Assembly: GCA_948099385.1 (NCBI GenBank)
Contig: CANUEZ040000167.1
Location: forward strand, 4,749,001-4,813,000
Length of the DNA: 64,000 nt
Origin: Fasciola hepatica
Taxonomy: Eukaryota > Platyhelminthes > Trematoda > Plagiorchiida > Fasciolidae
Direction of reading: 5' to 3'
The notes under the pieces: model-generated
The model's database searches: none
What the model saw: the letters and a program-made list of their open reading frames with translations, nothing else
What the model was told of the DNA's origin: nothing
Translations under genes and position numbers: made by a program
Part shown: one piece after another, positions 1 through 10,912 of the stretch
Layout: every line of letters begins with the position of its first letter
Position numbering within the stretch: the first letter of the stretch is position 1

Positions 1-851
1 ACGAGCAACCGGGCGGAAGAGATGCCAAAGGAACAAGATTAAAAGTAAAGTACGCACGGGATTAACGTTGAGTTTGTCGATGGCTGCCCAAGTGACCAAT
101 GCCGTCTGAAAGAGATCAGGAGTGCGGCAGTCTGGAGAGTATTCCAGCTGTGGGTTATGATTATCGTTTTAATGGAAACCAGAAAATGAACATGTTTTTA
201 TCTGAATAACCAGTTATCATTCGACTAGTGGGCCGGTCAGTTGGGGATCCCTAGACGGAGACTGGCAGCTTTCTAGGGTAGTTTGGTGATAGTAGAGACC
301 TAGGGAGATATCAGGTAGGTGGTGGATGAGGAAAGGGTGTCCATTTGGGAGCCAGGAATAAAACAATAGTGGAGGGTATGATCTGGAAGAAGAATGGGAA
401 AATAGAAAGATAGCAGTCTGGTCGGTTTACCGGCTACGTTGAGGACGACAAACAGTGAAAAGGAAGGAAAACACTGGGTGTTAAGGTGAGGAGTTTTCAT
501 GTGAGAGGAAACGTGCTGGTATTCCGCGGGGTAATAAAAGGTCAGAAGTATACGGATTCCGGTTGGTATGGGGTCTTAACTTACCATGAGCATATGCGCA
601 GAGAAGTGAGGCCTAGTTACTGGGGGAAAATAGTCTGTGTGGCAAGAATCCAGTAAACGAGAAAGGCGCAAGAAAAGTAGGATGAGACGGATGTGTTCTA
701 GCATGAGACAGAGGAATTAAGTGAAGGCGAGCACCGATCACTAAAGAACGAAACGGTTTTTTATTATTTACATATATATGCATGCAATTTATGCCGTAAA
801 ATGGCACGATCTAATGAGGAGGGCAGAGAAAAGTGAGTGAAGCATACCCAA

Positions 852-854
<3 letters not shown>
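1..854. other. Unassigned sequence, window left edge
   Basis: I see no supportable gene here. The minus strand continues downstream of the LINE-A endonuclease, but past the TA microsatellite I can no longer follow the LINE linker or any RT motif. Short open frames in this stretch carry no recognisable domain. It may hold the heavily decayed 3' part of LINE-A or unrelated flanking DNA. Confidence 0.5.

Positions 855-925
<71 letters not shown>
855..925. repeat. TA dinucleotide microsatellite
   Basis: A 71-bp run of alternating A and T, interrupted twice, at about 892 and 906, by TTTA and TAAA. The two interruptions are mirror images and make the centre a perfect palindrome able to form a cruciform. 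It lies where recognisable LINE-A homology ends. Apparent reading frames of repeated Ile-Tyr on both strands are only this repeat translated. Confidence 0.97.
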
Positions 926-929
926 CGTG

Positions 930-1806
930 GATGGGTTCATCAGAGGGGTTACGGGAAATCGGTCTGACGGAAGAGACTGTGGCACATTGTGGTCTAACAA
1001 TCTGGACATGGAACATAACAGCTACTTTTTGCGGATCGGATGTGCGGAAGAAGTCAGATCAGTCAATGCCCCGGTGGGAGGCAGGCAACTGGTCCCTGTT
1101 AGTCAGTCTGTAGGTGTTCTGGTTTTTGATTTCGACAACTTCAGGTAGGCGTGATTCTTGTGTAACAGTGAGGTGACACATGACCATTTTCTGGTCACTA
1201 TCGAGAAGGGTTTGCATGACGGAGGCCCCCTCTTCATGGAGGCCATGAGTGAGGACTATGTGAAGCATATTTTTATGCCTTTTTGGAGTGGAATCATGCT
1301 GTGTCCATCCTGCAATGTAGGTGTCTAGAAGGAAGTAGGATAAATGGGAGGGGGCAATCATTGTATTCCAACAAATACCCGGCGTTTTAGAGTCTCCCGC
1401 TATGATCTTCAAACCTAAGGGTAGAGTAGAAATGTACTCGGAAGCCATAATGATAAGCGGGTAATCAGAGTAGCTAGAAGCAGATGCTCGGTAGACGCAC
1501 CCAATATGCAACACGTTTGCAGGACCTAGGACGGAGAGCCAAAGAGAGTCGGGATTGCAGTCGAGCATTGGGTGTTGGAGTGGGGCGGTAGTAAATTTAT
1601 GTTTAATGTATGCAAGCCAAGCACAGCCCCGGAGGTTCACTGTGCTTACTCGAAAGGAATTATGGCCTACAAACTGGACAACATCAGTTTGGGTGTGATC
1701 GGCTCATCATGTTTCTGCCACCAGAACAATGTCAAAGCTAGAAGCAAGCACGTGTTTCCTCAGGTCATCGATTTTGTCCGACAGCCAACGGGAATTCAGC
1801 AGTGGG
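930..1806 (-). pseudogene. LINE-A ORF2 fragment: AP-like endonuclease
   Basis: This is the exonuclease-endonuclease-phosphatase (EEP) domain that nicks target DNA for LINE insertion. In sense order it shows an N-terminal block with SSFDIVLVAET, whose final E-T is the usual catalytic glutamate motif, followed at once by a stop. Then come the strand block IGCVYRASASS, IIAGDSKTPGICW (family: GDFNAPG.RW, so the catalytic D-F-N is eroded to D-S-K), GWTQHDSTPKRHKN, and the start of the EN-RT linker. Residues continue in the frame 1,640-1,059. At least two frame changes are needed to link the parts. No RT follows, so it is a broken fragment. Confidence 0.82.
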
Positions 1807-3097
1807 AGGGAAACTCTGCCTGTATCTTTGAGGTTGCAAGCGCTAGGGCTCCAAGTGAGGACAGCGGAAGACCATTGGGGCCGAGTAATCTTCCGGCAGC
1901 CGGGTTGTCAACCAGGAGGGCGTCACCAGGGGGAGTAGCAACTGGGCTGGGGACGTCAGGAAGTGGGTTGCATGGTAGTGGTTTGTAGGGCACTGTGTGG
2001 TTGCCCATATAGGACGCCTGATTGAAGGGTTTCAAATCTATGAAAACTTCAGGAGGGTGACTGCAGTAGGATGCATGTTGGTTGAGACACTGGAAGACTA
2101 GTGGGGAGCAGCATTGGATGCGGTGTCGGGTGAGTAGCTCCGGATAAGCGACCAAGAGATAAAAGGACGATGTCTGATGGAGCCTTTGGAGGAAGGCCAT
2201 GATAAAATCGGGGGAATGTTATTAGTGGCGGTAGTGGGTCTGTATGCGGGCGAAATGTTTCATTGGGAATACCACTGCTGACCGATAAACACCCATGAAC
2301 TCTAGTTGGGATTATTACTGGATTGTGAGGTGGTTCGTTTTTGCGGTCTAGTAGACCTCGAGGCGGGCATGGTGACTCTATGGGGGATCTTCTGGCAAAT
2401 CATGTATAAATTGGGAGATAGTTAATAGGGATGCTAGGGCGTCAGTATGGGGGTGGAAGAGCAACCATGGTTTTGACGGCGGCCTTGTAAGGAGGGTGAC
2501 GAATGTCAGGGTAAAAGGGATTGGAGGTAGATGGGAATAACGTTATGGGTAGAATTTCTGGGAGCGGCAGGCATCTCACAGGGCTCCACGGAATGAGTTT
2601 GAGTGGGTGAGGTAGCAGCGGAGGGGCTGCTGATGAAAGAGGCTTTGGTATGAGGGGTCAATTGGCATGGTGTGCAGTAGGGTCAGAGTAGAATGAGGCG
2701 ACGTTGCATGGTAAAGGGGCAGATGATGTTGAAGTTGCGGAGAGGTAAAAATGGGGCATGCCACTGGGCTGAAAAGGGTCAGGAGCAGGCCACATACTGT
2801 GGTACCAGTTGGCAGTTATGCTGGTGAATCGTCCTGTGCGATTCAGGTTTAGTAGAGCTAGAGATGGAGGCGGTAAATTTAGTGAAAAATTTGTGATGTG
2901 GTGCCGCCTCCCTAGAAGTGACGATAGCCGCATCTGAGTTGATGGATATGGTAGGTAGCAGTTTGGCACGCGGACCTCCGGTGGACCAAACAGTTGTGCA
3001 GGTGAGTTGGCGCCAGGGTGAGCGACGCTATTTCGTAAGTACGGCCGTGGTGGAGGACGCGGATTGGTAATGGGCCGGTTAAATGGAGCGCGAGAGG
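1807..3097 (-). other. LINE-A ORF1-ORF2 linker, Pro-rich
   Basis: Minus-strand frames here (3,101-2,658, 2,764-2,576 and 2,200-1,796) are rich in Pro, Ser, Thr and His with no folded domain. Similar low-complexity linkers occupy the same place between ORF1 and the endonuclease in LINE-D (about 34.8-36.0 kb) and LINE-E (59.2-60.8 kb), which supports one element. I cannot tell whether it was translated as the ORF1 tail, the ORF2 N-terminus or untranslated spacer. Confidence 0.6.
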
Positions 3098-3969
3098 TCA
3101 TGGGTTGACTGTCGATTGGAGACTAGGGCGTGGTGATGTCAATGCAGAGGGGTCTCGGCCGTTAGGAGGAACAGGTGACGGGAGAGTCGTTGTGACCGGA
3201 GCACTAGGAAACGACTTTGCAGCTGGCTTTTCGGAGCCGGGTGGCGCTTTGGAATCTGGCGATTTGTTGGCTCGTTTGATGGATGGAACTAAGCGTGAAT
3301 TGCTGCCGGCTGAGACTAAGGTCTGTGTTGCTCGGCTGTCGGTAGAGAGTGGTGGAGACTGGGGTGCAACACGGAGCCTTTTAGAGGGACGTTGTGGTGT
3401 TGGAGGAGAACAGGACAAATCTAGATCCACATTTTGCACTGGTGCACCGGTCAGCTGCCGTGGTAGCGAGTTGTTGACGGAGTGAAGTTGTTCAGAGGGA
3501 TTGGGCGGCACTGGAGCAGTGGGTGATGGGAGTACTTGGTTGCCCGCAATTGATCTAAGAACCTCCGTCTGCAGCGGGTTTTGTCAGAAGTAATTTTCAT
3601 ATTTTTGAATGAGTTGGACTTTGCGAAGGACTCTCTCTTTCTAACAAGTTCCACGGCAGCGCTCTCTTCCAGGAATTGAAATAGTAGCCGAAGCATGTTT
3701 CGATGTGACCGTTTTCTGAGTCTTTTGCCGGAGCACTCGCGGTGCGACATACCGCATGCCATGAGCATGGACTGTTTGACCGAGGAAAGGGGCAAACGAT
3801 CTGGAACAATAAAGACTACGCAGTTTTTGTAACCTTTTATCTTTCTATGGACTTCGGAAGTGGTCGAGCCCAAGAAGTGGCTAGCTGATAGGAGTCTTTC
3901 AGCGTTCGGATATTTTGAGTGATCGACGATATATGCAAGTAGCAACAGCATGGTCAGTGCATCATCCAT
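3098..3969 (-). pseudogene. LINE-A ORF1 (RRM-type RNA-binding protein), decayed
   Basis: ORF1 proteins of CR1/Jockey LINEs bind element RNA and form the retrotransposition particle. Two overlapping minus-strand frames cover it. 3,969-3,451 holds the RRM-like core, with the family block VVFIVPDRLPLSSVK, the signature CGMSHRECS near 3,733-3,756 and the block LLFQFLEES. After a frame change, 3,511-3,098 carries the Pro/Ser-rich tail with SPPTPQRPSKRLR. LINE-E ORF1 has the same order with related residues (VFNIPNRLPLSSIK, CGMSHHECGC, LLFQFPEKK). The end of the core is scrambled relative to LINE-E, consistent with further frameshifts. No intact protein can be made. Confidence 0.85.
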
Positions 3970-3999
3970 GGATCGTACTGTTTCTTAAGGACAATAGGT

Positions 4000-6556
4000 T
4001 TTTCTGAAGAGCATTATATTCCCTACTGGCTTCATTGTATATATTGACCAGTGGTACTGAACAAGGTGCGGAGGAAGTAGGAAGTCGAAGGTGTTTGGTG
4101 CTCCTGGGTTGAACCCTCTCAGTGAATGAGGCGATCGGCGGAGGATTTATGCGTGGTATCTCAAAAATTCTGATGGAAGTGGATTTGTAAGCCCGGTGCT
4201 AGCCTCACATTTTGTCGTTCAGAAACTTAACCCTGATTTATTTTTGGTGTTTGGGATATATTTAGAAGCTGTCTGTAAGTTACTGCCCTAGATAACTTAG
4301 TGTAAACCTTACTAATAACAGCACGCTTACAGACATGTTGTAACTCAGTGATGGGAGAAGGACAGGTCACAATCTGACCGGAAACCGAGCACCTTGTACC
4401 GGTCAATCATTGGCAGTGTGGTTGCTTCGCTAATGGCGAATTTGTGACCAGTCTCTCTGCCGAAAGACAAGCTCATGCACGAGACGTCAGAAACTGGGAG
4501 GTTCTATCCTCTGACCAGCTTTTTGCTTCCTCAACTGCAGTTAGCAGGTTTTCAGAGCTCGAACTCCAGAGGGTTATATAGTCTGCATGCATGGTACTTT
4601 TCACAGGAAGGGCCCTCGGAGAATCAATCATGTAGATCAAGAACAGAAGAAGACGTGGGACAGATCCTTATGGGGCTCCAGATGTTACTAAGGAAGGATG
4701 AGACAAAGCATTCCCCACCCTAGTCACAAGGGTGCGGTCGGCAAGAAAGCGGCGTAAGATGTCCAACATGTAGCCTGTTATCCCCTTTGATTGCTGTTTA
4801 TAAATAAGAGAGGCTTGCAGGACCTTGTCGGAAGCATTACCAGAATCGATGAACACAGTGTGAGAGCTGGCCATCATCGCAGGCTTTCGTCAGACTATCA
4901 CGATAGTAAGCATATTGGTGCTGCATGATCCACCGGGAAGAAACCGTCGTCGGGACGGGGGACGGTCCTAGTTGTGTGCAGGCGGGAAAGAATTGCACCC
5001 TAGAGAATTTGCTTGAAACGTTTGCTGGTGATTATAGCCGGGCTTAGGAATCTATACCTAGAAGCAAGAAGACTACTACCCTTGATATGATGGGTGACAG
5101 GACTGCTTTTTCCCAACTGCTGGAGGAAACTGCATTGTCAACACAGCTGGAAAAGAGATGCATAAGAAGCTGCTAATGTGCCCGCTCTTCATTGAAAACG
5201 CTGGGTTGGATTAGGTCAGGACTTATGGAGCAATATAGGTTGGGCCTACGGAAACCTTGTGTGACTGCACCAATGGGAATAGTGATATGGCCAAGACTAG
5301 TGACAAAAGATGGCAGGCGCAATGTGGGATGGAATGATGTCGGTATGAAGCTAAAAGCCGTGCAAAAGCGGGAGCTGAAGGCTTCCGCTGCTTAGCTGGA
5401 GGAAGTAACTTGGGTCCGGCATGAACTGGGAGTAAGTGGCGCCAGAGTAGTGCCCCCTAGACGACGCATATACAAAAATAAAAAACCCAACTGGTCCGTG
5501 CTTGGGCTAAGACAAGCCGTTGGACTGCATTTGATAGAGCTTATTCGTCTTTGCATTTGTTACGAACAACTTTGAAGTTTTTGCTTCGCAGGCAAACCTG
5601 TGACCTTATATCTGGAGGAGGGGCGCGCGTGTTTGTCTAGAATGTGCCTGATGGGGCTAGGGGGCATTTACCGGTCTGTGGAAGGCGAATTTCGGGAACA
5701 CGTAGCCTACTGGCTAAGGAGGTCAACTCCCCCAAGACTCTCTGCCCTATCATCAGCAGAGCTACCTAGGTTGACTGAGCTTAGCCAGGAAGGAATAAAT
5801 GCACTGACTTGGTCCAAAATGGTCCTTTTGGAGGAACTCAAAATTTATTTTCTGAGGGAGGAGGAGGCCACCCCACAACATAATCGAACCGAATGAGAAT
5901 GCGGTCACTTTCGCCTAGGAATGGCAGGTAGCGCAGCACATCTATTTGGAACCACTCATTAGAGATGACCAGATCTAGTAGGGACGGGGCTTGTCCTGTG
6001 CGATAATTGTTCGGATATTTTAGGTTCTGTACCCGTGAGTTCTTTGGCACGAGATTTGGGAGGGGTTTACCAAATGTGGGGTCAGGAGCATCAGCTCCCC
6101 TCCAAACGATTCTGGGTGAGTTGAAGTCAACACTGACTAACAGATGGGCTAGGTCTTTGTAGGTTTTCAGTGAATCTAATAAGTCTGTGAGACCAAAGAT
6201 ATCGGTCAAATTGCATGCTGGAGTGCGATAGACTGCACCAAGCAGGGGAGCTTCTGTGCTAGACAGTGTACAGACAACCCACAAAAAATCAATACTTGAA
6301 AAGGTGGGGGTAGTTAACGCAGTCAGAGGAGGGATGGAGCTGTCGTAGGACATGATAACCCCACCAGCTCGGCGTCTGCTGGAGAAGTGCCACACCATGA
6401 GGCTTTCCGGGATGGGTATTTCGGTATCAATGTGTCAGGGATGAACCCGGCTCCTGTGAGGGCTGTGACCTGAGGCTCATTATCCACTGCAAGCTGCCAA
6501 AGCCCCGGGGTCTTATTCAGCACACCGAAGCAATTGCTGTAAAAACACTTGAGCAC
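4000..6556 (-). pseudogene. LINE-B ORF2: endonuclease + reverse transcriptase, decayed
   Basis: ORF2 of a CR1/Jockey LINE nicks the target and reverse-transcribes element RNA. In minus-strand order I see the endonuclease (6,556-5,838) with LWQLAVDNEPQVTALT near its start, GAVYRTPA, VSVDFNSPRIVW (catalytic D-F-N kept) and GESDRILIRFDY. A degraded linker follows, then RT: SSRWIMQHQYAYYRDSLTKA, VFIDSGNASDKV (family IDF..AFDKV), LADRTLVTRVGNALSHP and VTSGAP, then GS, then LLLFLIYMIDSP. The catalytic Y-A-D-D box reads H-A-D-Y at 4,578-4,589, so the aspartate pair is lost. The C-terminal block YKVLGFRSDCDLSFSHH lies near 4.39 kb. Several stops and frameshifts occur throughout. Confidence 0.88.
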
Positions 6557-6606
6557 TTTCCCAGGAGTTGTTGCAGAATCGCCTGAGACAACCGATTTTG
6601 GGTTGA

Positions 6607-6684
6607 GGGGGGGGGGGGCAGAGAGAGCTGGGGGTGGAAAAGAGGTCCCGGGGGATGTGGGGAGCTGATGATTTTGGGGGGGGG
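6607..6684 (+). repeat. G-tract cluster, potential G-quadruplex
   Basis: Five runs of guanine lie within 78 bases of the plus strand: 12 G (6,607-6,618), 5 G (6,630-6,634), 5 G (6,650-6,654), 4 G (6,659-6,662) and 9 G (6,676-6,684). This satisfies the usual four-run G-quadruplex pattern. On the LINE-B sense strand it is C-rich and sits between the ORF1 region and the endonuclease, translating as proline. Confidence 0.75.
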
Positions 6685-7062
6685 CTAGAAGGCAAAGAAG
6701 CTGTTAGAGGGAATGGTAATTTTTGACATCTAGTAACCTGGAGGATATCGTACCAGGTGGACGGTATGCATCCCTCCATCTCCGAAAAGAATGGGCTGTT
6801 TCTTACGGCTAACCTTCGTGTACCTTGCGGGCTGCACTGCTGTGAGCCTTCTTGTTCGTGACTCTGTTTTGCATAACCGCACCAGGTATCTTTTCCTGTT
6901 CCTCATCTTCCTAACTGCAGTTTTCCACAGAAAAAGGTTGCAGCTTTGTATCCGGTCTCGATGATGCGAGAGTCTCATCCGTAAACACCGTCTCAATAGA
7001 AATCTCGGGGTCTGGGATACTTTTAGTAAGCTTCAGGTGCTTAGTAGCACTTTGGTCCTCTA

Positions 7063-7752
7063 CTATTGGTACTGTCCGCGACGGAAGATGGGGTAAGTAT
7101 GGAAATATCGGACGGTGGACATGGAGTTCGATCCCGAAGGCAAGGTGCCCGGACGACAGGCAGCGCTTTGGCCGTCTTTTGGTGGTGTTGCTGGCTTAGC
7201 CACCTCACAGCGGAGCCTTAGGTGAAACGGCTTGTCGATGGATACTCCCTGGAGCCCGTTTACTTCCTCCTTGAGCTTTGCGGCCGGAGAGACCATTGGT
7301 TTAGCTGCCTCTGTGTAGCCCACGTCAATTAAAATGCGGTGTATCCTGCTGGCGCGTTTGGTTACCGATCGAAAGGAACCAACTTCCAAATAGAAGAGGG
7401 ACCTTAAGGAGGGTGAAACCTGGGCATAAATGTCATGAAGATAGTCCGGGTTGGGAAAGCGACCCGAAAAGACGAATCTATTGGCTCTTTTCTCGGAGTC
7501 TTGCAAAACCTCGGTGACACCATGAATTCGCTGCTCAGAAGGTCTACACACCTGATCGGCCTTCTGCGACACTGAAAGAGATTTGACAACAACGCTCCCC
7601 AGGCTGGTTATCTCATCCTTAAGGCCGCGGACAGTGGCCTTTGGTTCATTTAGCTCTGCAGTCTGACTCCGGACTTCATATCGCAGTGCATCCGTTGACA
7701 GAGCATTATGAAAGACCATCTCGTCCGAATTTATAAATGAGACTCTGATCAC
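7063..7752 (-). pseudogene. LINE-B second ORF1-like module
   Basis: A 229-codon open frame on the minus strand, the longest uninterrupted frame in this element. Residues about 20-95 look like a coiled coil (RSQTAELNEPKATVRGLKDE). They are followed by RANRFVFSGRFPNPDYLHD, which resembles the opening strand of an RRM, then a basic region with RASRIHRILIDVGYTEAAKP. It lies downstream of the first ORF1 module and upstream of the endonuclease. It could be a duplicated ORF1 domain, a second protein of the element, or the ORF1 of another element joined here. The RRM reading is an inference from short motifs. Confidence 0.5.
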
Positions 7753-7880
7753 AGAGGAGGAATTGCCTTGCCTCGTCCGAGGGAGTGGTTGTACGTATGG
7801 CGGGGGAAGTTGACAATATTCAAGATCAAGTCAGCATGGACTAAGATGCACTCAATGGGGAGGGGGTGAGCCGTATGATT

Positions 7881-8844
7881 TTAAACTAAACTTTCAGAAA
7901 CGGCCATAGTCACCAGGGGAGACAACCGCACCGCTAGTTCGTTTATATAGCCTTCCACCGAGTAGCTGGGCTCCGCAAGCACTGCTCCATTTGTGTGCCT
8001 AACAATTGAGTCCGCGGCTGTTAATAACCTGTCTCGGAAAAATGGGCTTTCAGACTCCAATAACACGGGTCTGGGGTCATGGTTTTCTCTTGAATTGGCT
8101 GACCAGCGGTTCGACCTAAAAACTCTCTTCAAATGAGCATGCTCGGGCACGCCGATCTGCCCCAGTGGGTTTGTGACCTGGTGTTTTAGCTATCTGAATC
8201 GTTGTCTAGTTGACAAGCAGAATGGCTCAGGTATCCCGTTTATCACGACATTTCTCTGCCCACCGATGGCGGCTGCTGAAGTACGCTTGAAGTCCGTCAG
8301 TTTTCCCGCCATAGTAGCCGTTTCATCCCTTAAGTTTTTTAATCCACCGTCTCTATTACTTACCGTAATCTGCAGTTGGGCTATTTTTTCCACTAGGGAC
8401 TGCTCTAAGTTTTCAAGCCTCGTTTCAATTTTCGTCACTCGTGCCTTAGTACCTGTGCCCTGTAATGGATTCTGGATCACAGTAGTATCAAGCTCTGTGG
8501 ACAATTCCAGTTCATTTAAACACCCACTTAGCGGCGATCTACATGCCCTCACACAAACAGTACAGACCAGCTTCAAGCTGGAATGATCAACATAGAGCTT
8601 GAAGTCACTATCGGAAAGCTCAAAACATTTTCAGTGGTACCGCTGCTCTCATACGTCGCAGCAAGTTCCGTTCTTTTTTATCCCCCAAAGGTACTTTAAG
8701 ATGCGGCACACGGGCATACGGATTTCCGCTGAAGAGTGACCTTCCATTCTTGGAGTTATCGGAGTTCATGTTCTGTGGTGAGTAATTGCGAAGCTTCAAG
8801 AGAAGATGAGGTGGTCGAACTCTGGATACGCCTAGGCGGTACAA
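7881..8844 (-). pseudogene. LINE-B ORF1, first module: coiled coil + RRM, decayed
   Basis: Minus-strand pieces 8,844-8,620, 8,576-8,190 and 8,150-7,881 form one ORF1. The middle piece starts with a small Cys cluster (CTVCVRAC), then a heptad-rich coiled coil (about residues 45-100, with KIETRLENLEQSLVEKIAQL). It ends in NVVINGIPE, the usual first strand of a LINE ORF1 RRM. After a stop, the third piece gives the RRM C-terminal part with DPRPVLLESESPFFRDRLL, a common ORF1 block (Arg-Pro-x-Leu-Val-x-Phe). ORF1 trimerises through the coil and binds element RNA. At least two interruptions make it nonfunctional. Confidence 0.8.
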
Positions 8845-8850
8845 GAAAGT

Positions 8851-9399
8851 ACACGCAAGTTATACAACGGCTTACCTTACAGGTACCATCATTGGTGGCA
8901 CAGTTCCGTCCGGCTAACCCTTTTTCCAATCTCGTATTCTCTGCTCTCCCGGAGCCTCGTATGAATGGCAATTGAGGAACTGATCACAGGGTTTTCCATA
9001 CCAACAACATTTGACCATTCTGGTGAAGTTCCTCCTCGAAAAGAAATTCAAGCTCCAAGCAACGTCATGTCACGTCACTCGCTAAACGCATGTCAGGTCA
9101 GCTCAGGTTGCACAGGACCGATAGTGGCCGCTGCCAGTCGAGCGTCCAGAATTCTTTCAGTGTTACTCACAAACACTGGAACCAACTGCCGCCACCTCGA
9201 AAATTTCTTTCCAGTTTTGGTACACGGATGGGTTTATTCCTTCAGTTGGCTGAAAACAAAGTAGAAACGCTCCCTTCACTATCCAGGCTAGGACAACTAT
9301 TACCTCAGCGTTCCATCACACTCAGTGCCACAAACCATAGGCTCGGCCACGGGATACTGAAAGGCCTTTAGTAAACCACAATGTCTCCCTTCTCCTCAG
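8851..9399. other. Unassigned spacer between LINE-I and LINE-B
   Basis: About 550 bp between the end of the LINE-I C-terminal region and the first ORF1-like frame of LINE-B. Short frames on both strands carry no domain I recognise. It probably contains the LINE-I 3' untranslated end and the LINE-B 5' end, but no boundary signal is visible. Confidence 0.45.
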
Positions 9400-10912
9400 C
9401 ATTCTAATTCTGTGAATAAACCGTCCCACTTAGCATCCAGTGTCTTGTTAAAATGCATGACACATTGTGCGCTGACTAGAACTTCCGTTAGTCTGTTCCA
9501 CATTCCCACTAATATATCTCTGAGGAGGCTCGCTCACGCACTTAGCCTAGAGCGTGGCTTTCACCATTTTATACTATTTCCTCGCGTTCTGTGGTTAGCG
9601 GCCTGCTGAAATAAATCACCTGAGCTTATGCCAGATAGAGCGTTCAGGATCTTAAAAGCTTCAAAAATGTTCCCCACGAATCTTCATTTCGCAAGTAACT
9701 AGAGTCTCGTATCCCGCCGTCGTTGTTCATGTGGCTCTCCTCGTTGTCATTCATCCGTATCAGTTGCAAATGGCTGGCAGGCCGAATCCTTTTCAGAAAA
9801 GCTTGCCCCAAGCCTGCATCCAATGTTCTAAAAGTGGTCTCACTACTGCCTTCTACACAGGCATGAACACTTCCACAGATCTGCAAGAAAGTGTCGGGAG
9901 CAACCGAAAGTGCCCACCTCTCGACATGTGAGCAGCTGGCTTGCACTGCTCAGCACATTTGAATTCCGCAGTTATTTGGGCACCCAAGTAACATTTTGGC
10001 TTGGACGCTCCAACTCTGTAAGGTCCATTTTCGCCCACGATCGTCGCTACCACTGAAGCCCTGATTAGTGGGATACCCTTGCTTTCGACCCAGGGCATAT
10101 TCCATTCCTTTGCCCAGCCAAATACTTGCTTCAGGTCCCTTGCTATTTCATCACAATCTTTTGATCCCACAAATTTTACATTGTCTGCTATAATGAAATA
10201 CGGTAGTCATATTTCTCCCACCAAATCAGTAATATAAGGAAAAATAGTAGAGCACCCTTGAGGTATTCCGCTGGTAACCTCTGCTACTTTTGAGCTGCAC
10301 GTCCCTACCATAACATGAAATGTCCCGTTAGTCAGGAAGGCTGAAGCCCACTCATGTATTTGCCACCCATTCGCAAGAATCTACGGATTTCCCATCAGCA
10401 AGCGACGGTTGCTTGCGTCAGAAGTCTTGCCGAAGTCATCTTGTCCCATGAAGCTGGCTTGTTACGCCTTCTGGGCACACTGTGAGGTTCGACAGAGGAG
10501 ACTTGTCCTTAAAAATCAGCGCCGTGCCTGGAAGGATAACTTGTGGCTCAAAGGGTGCTTACGTGAATGTGCCCTTACCAGTCGCTCCGTGCAATCGCAG
10601 CGAATGTATATGAGGCTTACAGGGCGGTTATTTTCTTTATCCGACAGTGACCCTCCCTTGTGGATAGACACTCATGTAACTAACCGCACTTCCAAAGGTA
10701 ATAATTCATAAAATTTGTGGCAAAGTATAGATGACGGTCACGTCCACAGATTACGTCAGCCAATGGCCGTACGAACGCCGGCTGTATGCCACCAGGCCCC
10801 GCCGGCTTGGTCGGTTCTCACAATAAATACTTTTTCTCCCGCTCACCAACTTGCAGGTTGGGAAGGACGAGAGCGACCACTTGCGCATCGCCCGATAGGT
10901 TTTGTCTCCCAT
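9400..10912 (-). pseudogene. LINE-I ORF2 downstream half: RT and C-terminal region
   Basis: The minus strand carries PAGPGGIQPAFVRPLAD (family K.AGPDGI) near 10.78 kb, then RLVT, SIHKGGSLSD and NRPVSLIYI, then DFGKTSDASNRRLL (family DF.KAFD.VNHRLL). AFLTNGTFHVMVGTCSS and EVTSGIPQGC lead to the active-site box, I-A-D-N at 10,180-10,191 where Y/F-A-D-D is expected. Further on, frame 10,170-9,853 gives the palm-thumb region with DCDEIARDLKQVFGWAKEWN. The end at about 9.4 kb has DILVGMWNRLTEVLVSAQCV, the typical LINE C-terminal WN.LPE.VVSA block. Loss of the second aspartate and several frameshifts show it is dead. Confidence 0.88.

Larger units (their letters stand above)
930..3975 (-). mobile_element. 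LINE-A, CR1/Jockey-like, 3'-truncated
   Basis: A decayed non-LTR retrotransposon read on the minus strand. Its order is ORF1 (3,969-3,098), a proline-rich linker (about 3,098-1,806) and the endonuclease part of ORF2 (1,806-930). No RT domain follows, because homology fades at the TA microsatellite. Its ORF1 matches that of LINE-C, -D, -E and -G, so these form one family. It starts within tens of bases of the 3' end of LINE-B, giving a head-to-tail arrangement. Both ends are estimated from where family similarity stops; I did not find target-site duplications. Confidence 0.85.
4000..8850 (-). mobile_element. LINE-B, CR1/Jockey-like, near full length
   Basis: A minus-strand non-LTR element of about 4.8 kb with an ORF1 region (8.85-6.75 kb), a linker whose sense strand is C-rich (about 6.7-6.6 kb) and ORF2 with endonuclease, RT and C-terminal region (6.56-4.0 kb). 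It belongs to a different family from LINE-A/C/D/E/G: its ORF1 lacks their CGMSH signature and has long coiled coils instead. The ORF1 region holds two RRM-like modules in a row. Frames are broken in every domain. Ends are estimated from neighbours: the LINE-I 3' side upstream and the LINE-A ORF1 start downstream. Confidence 0.8.

Noticed and set aside
789..1148. Open frames on both strands encoding long runs of Ile-Tyr
   Set aside because: They are translations of the TA microsatellite and have no independent support.
3105..3485. A 126-codon plus-strand frame, Gly/Asp/Glu-rich
   Set aside because: It is antisense to the LINE-A ORF1 tail, which has clear family matches on the minus strand.
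8173..8586. A 137-codon plus-strand hydrophobic frame resembling a membrane protein
   Set aside because: It is antisense to the LINE-B coiled coil; antisense of Glu/Leu/Lys-rich coils often gives Phe/Leu/Ser-rich frames.
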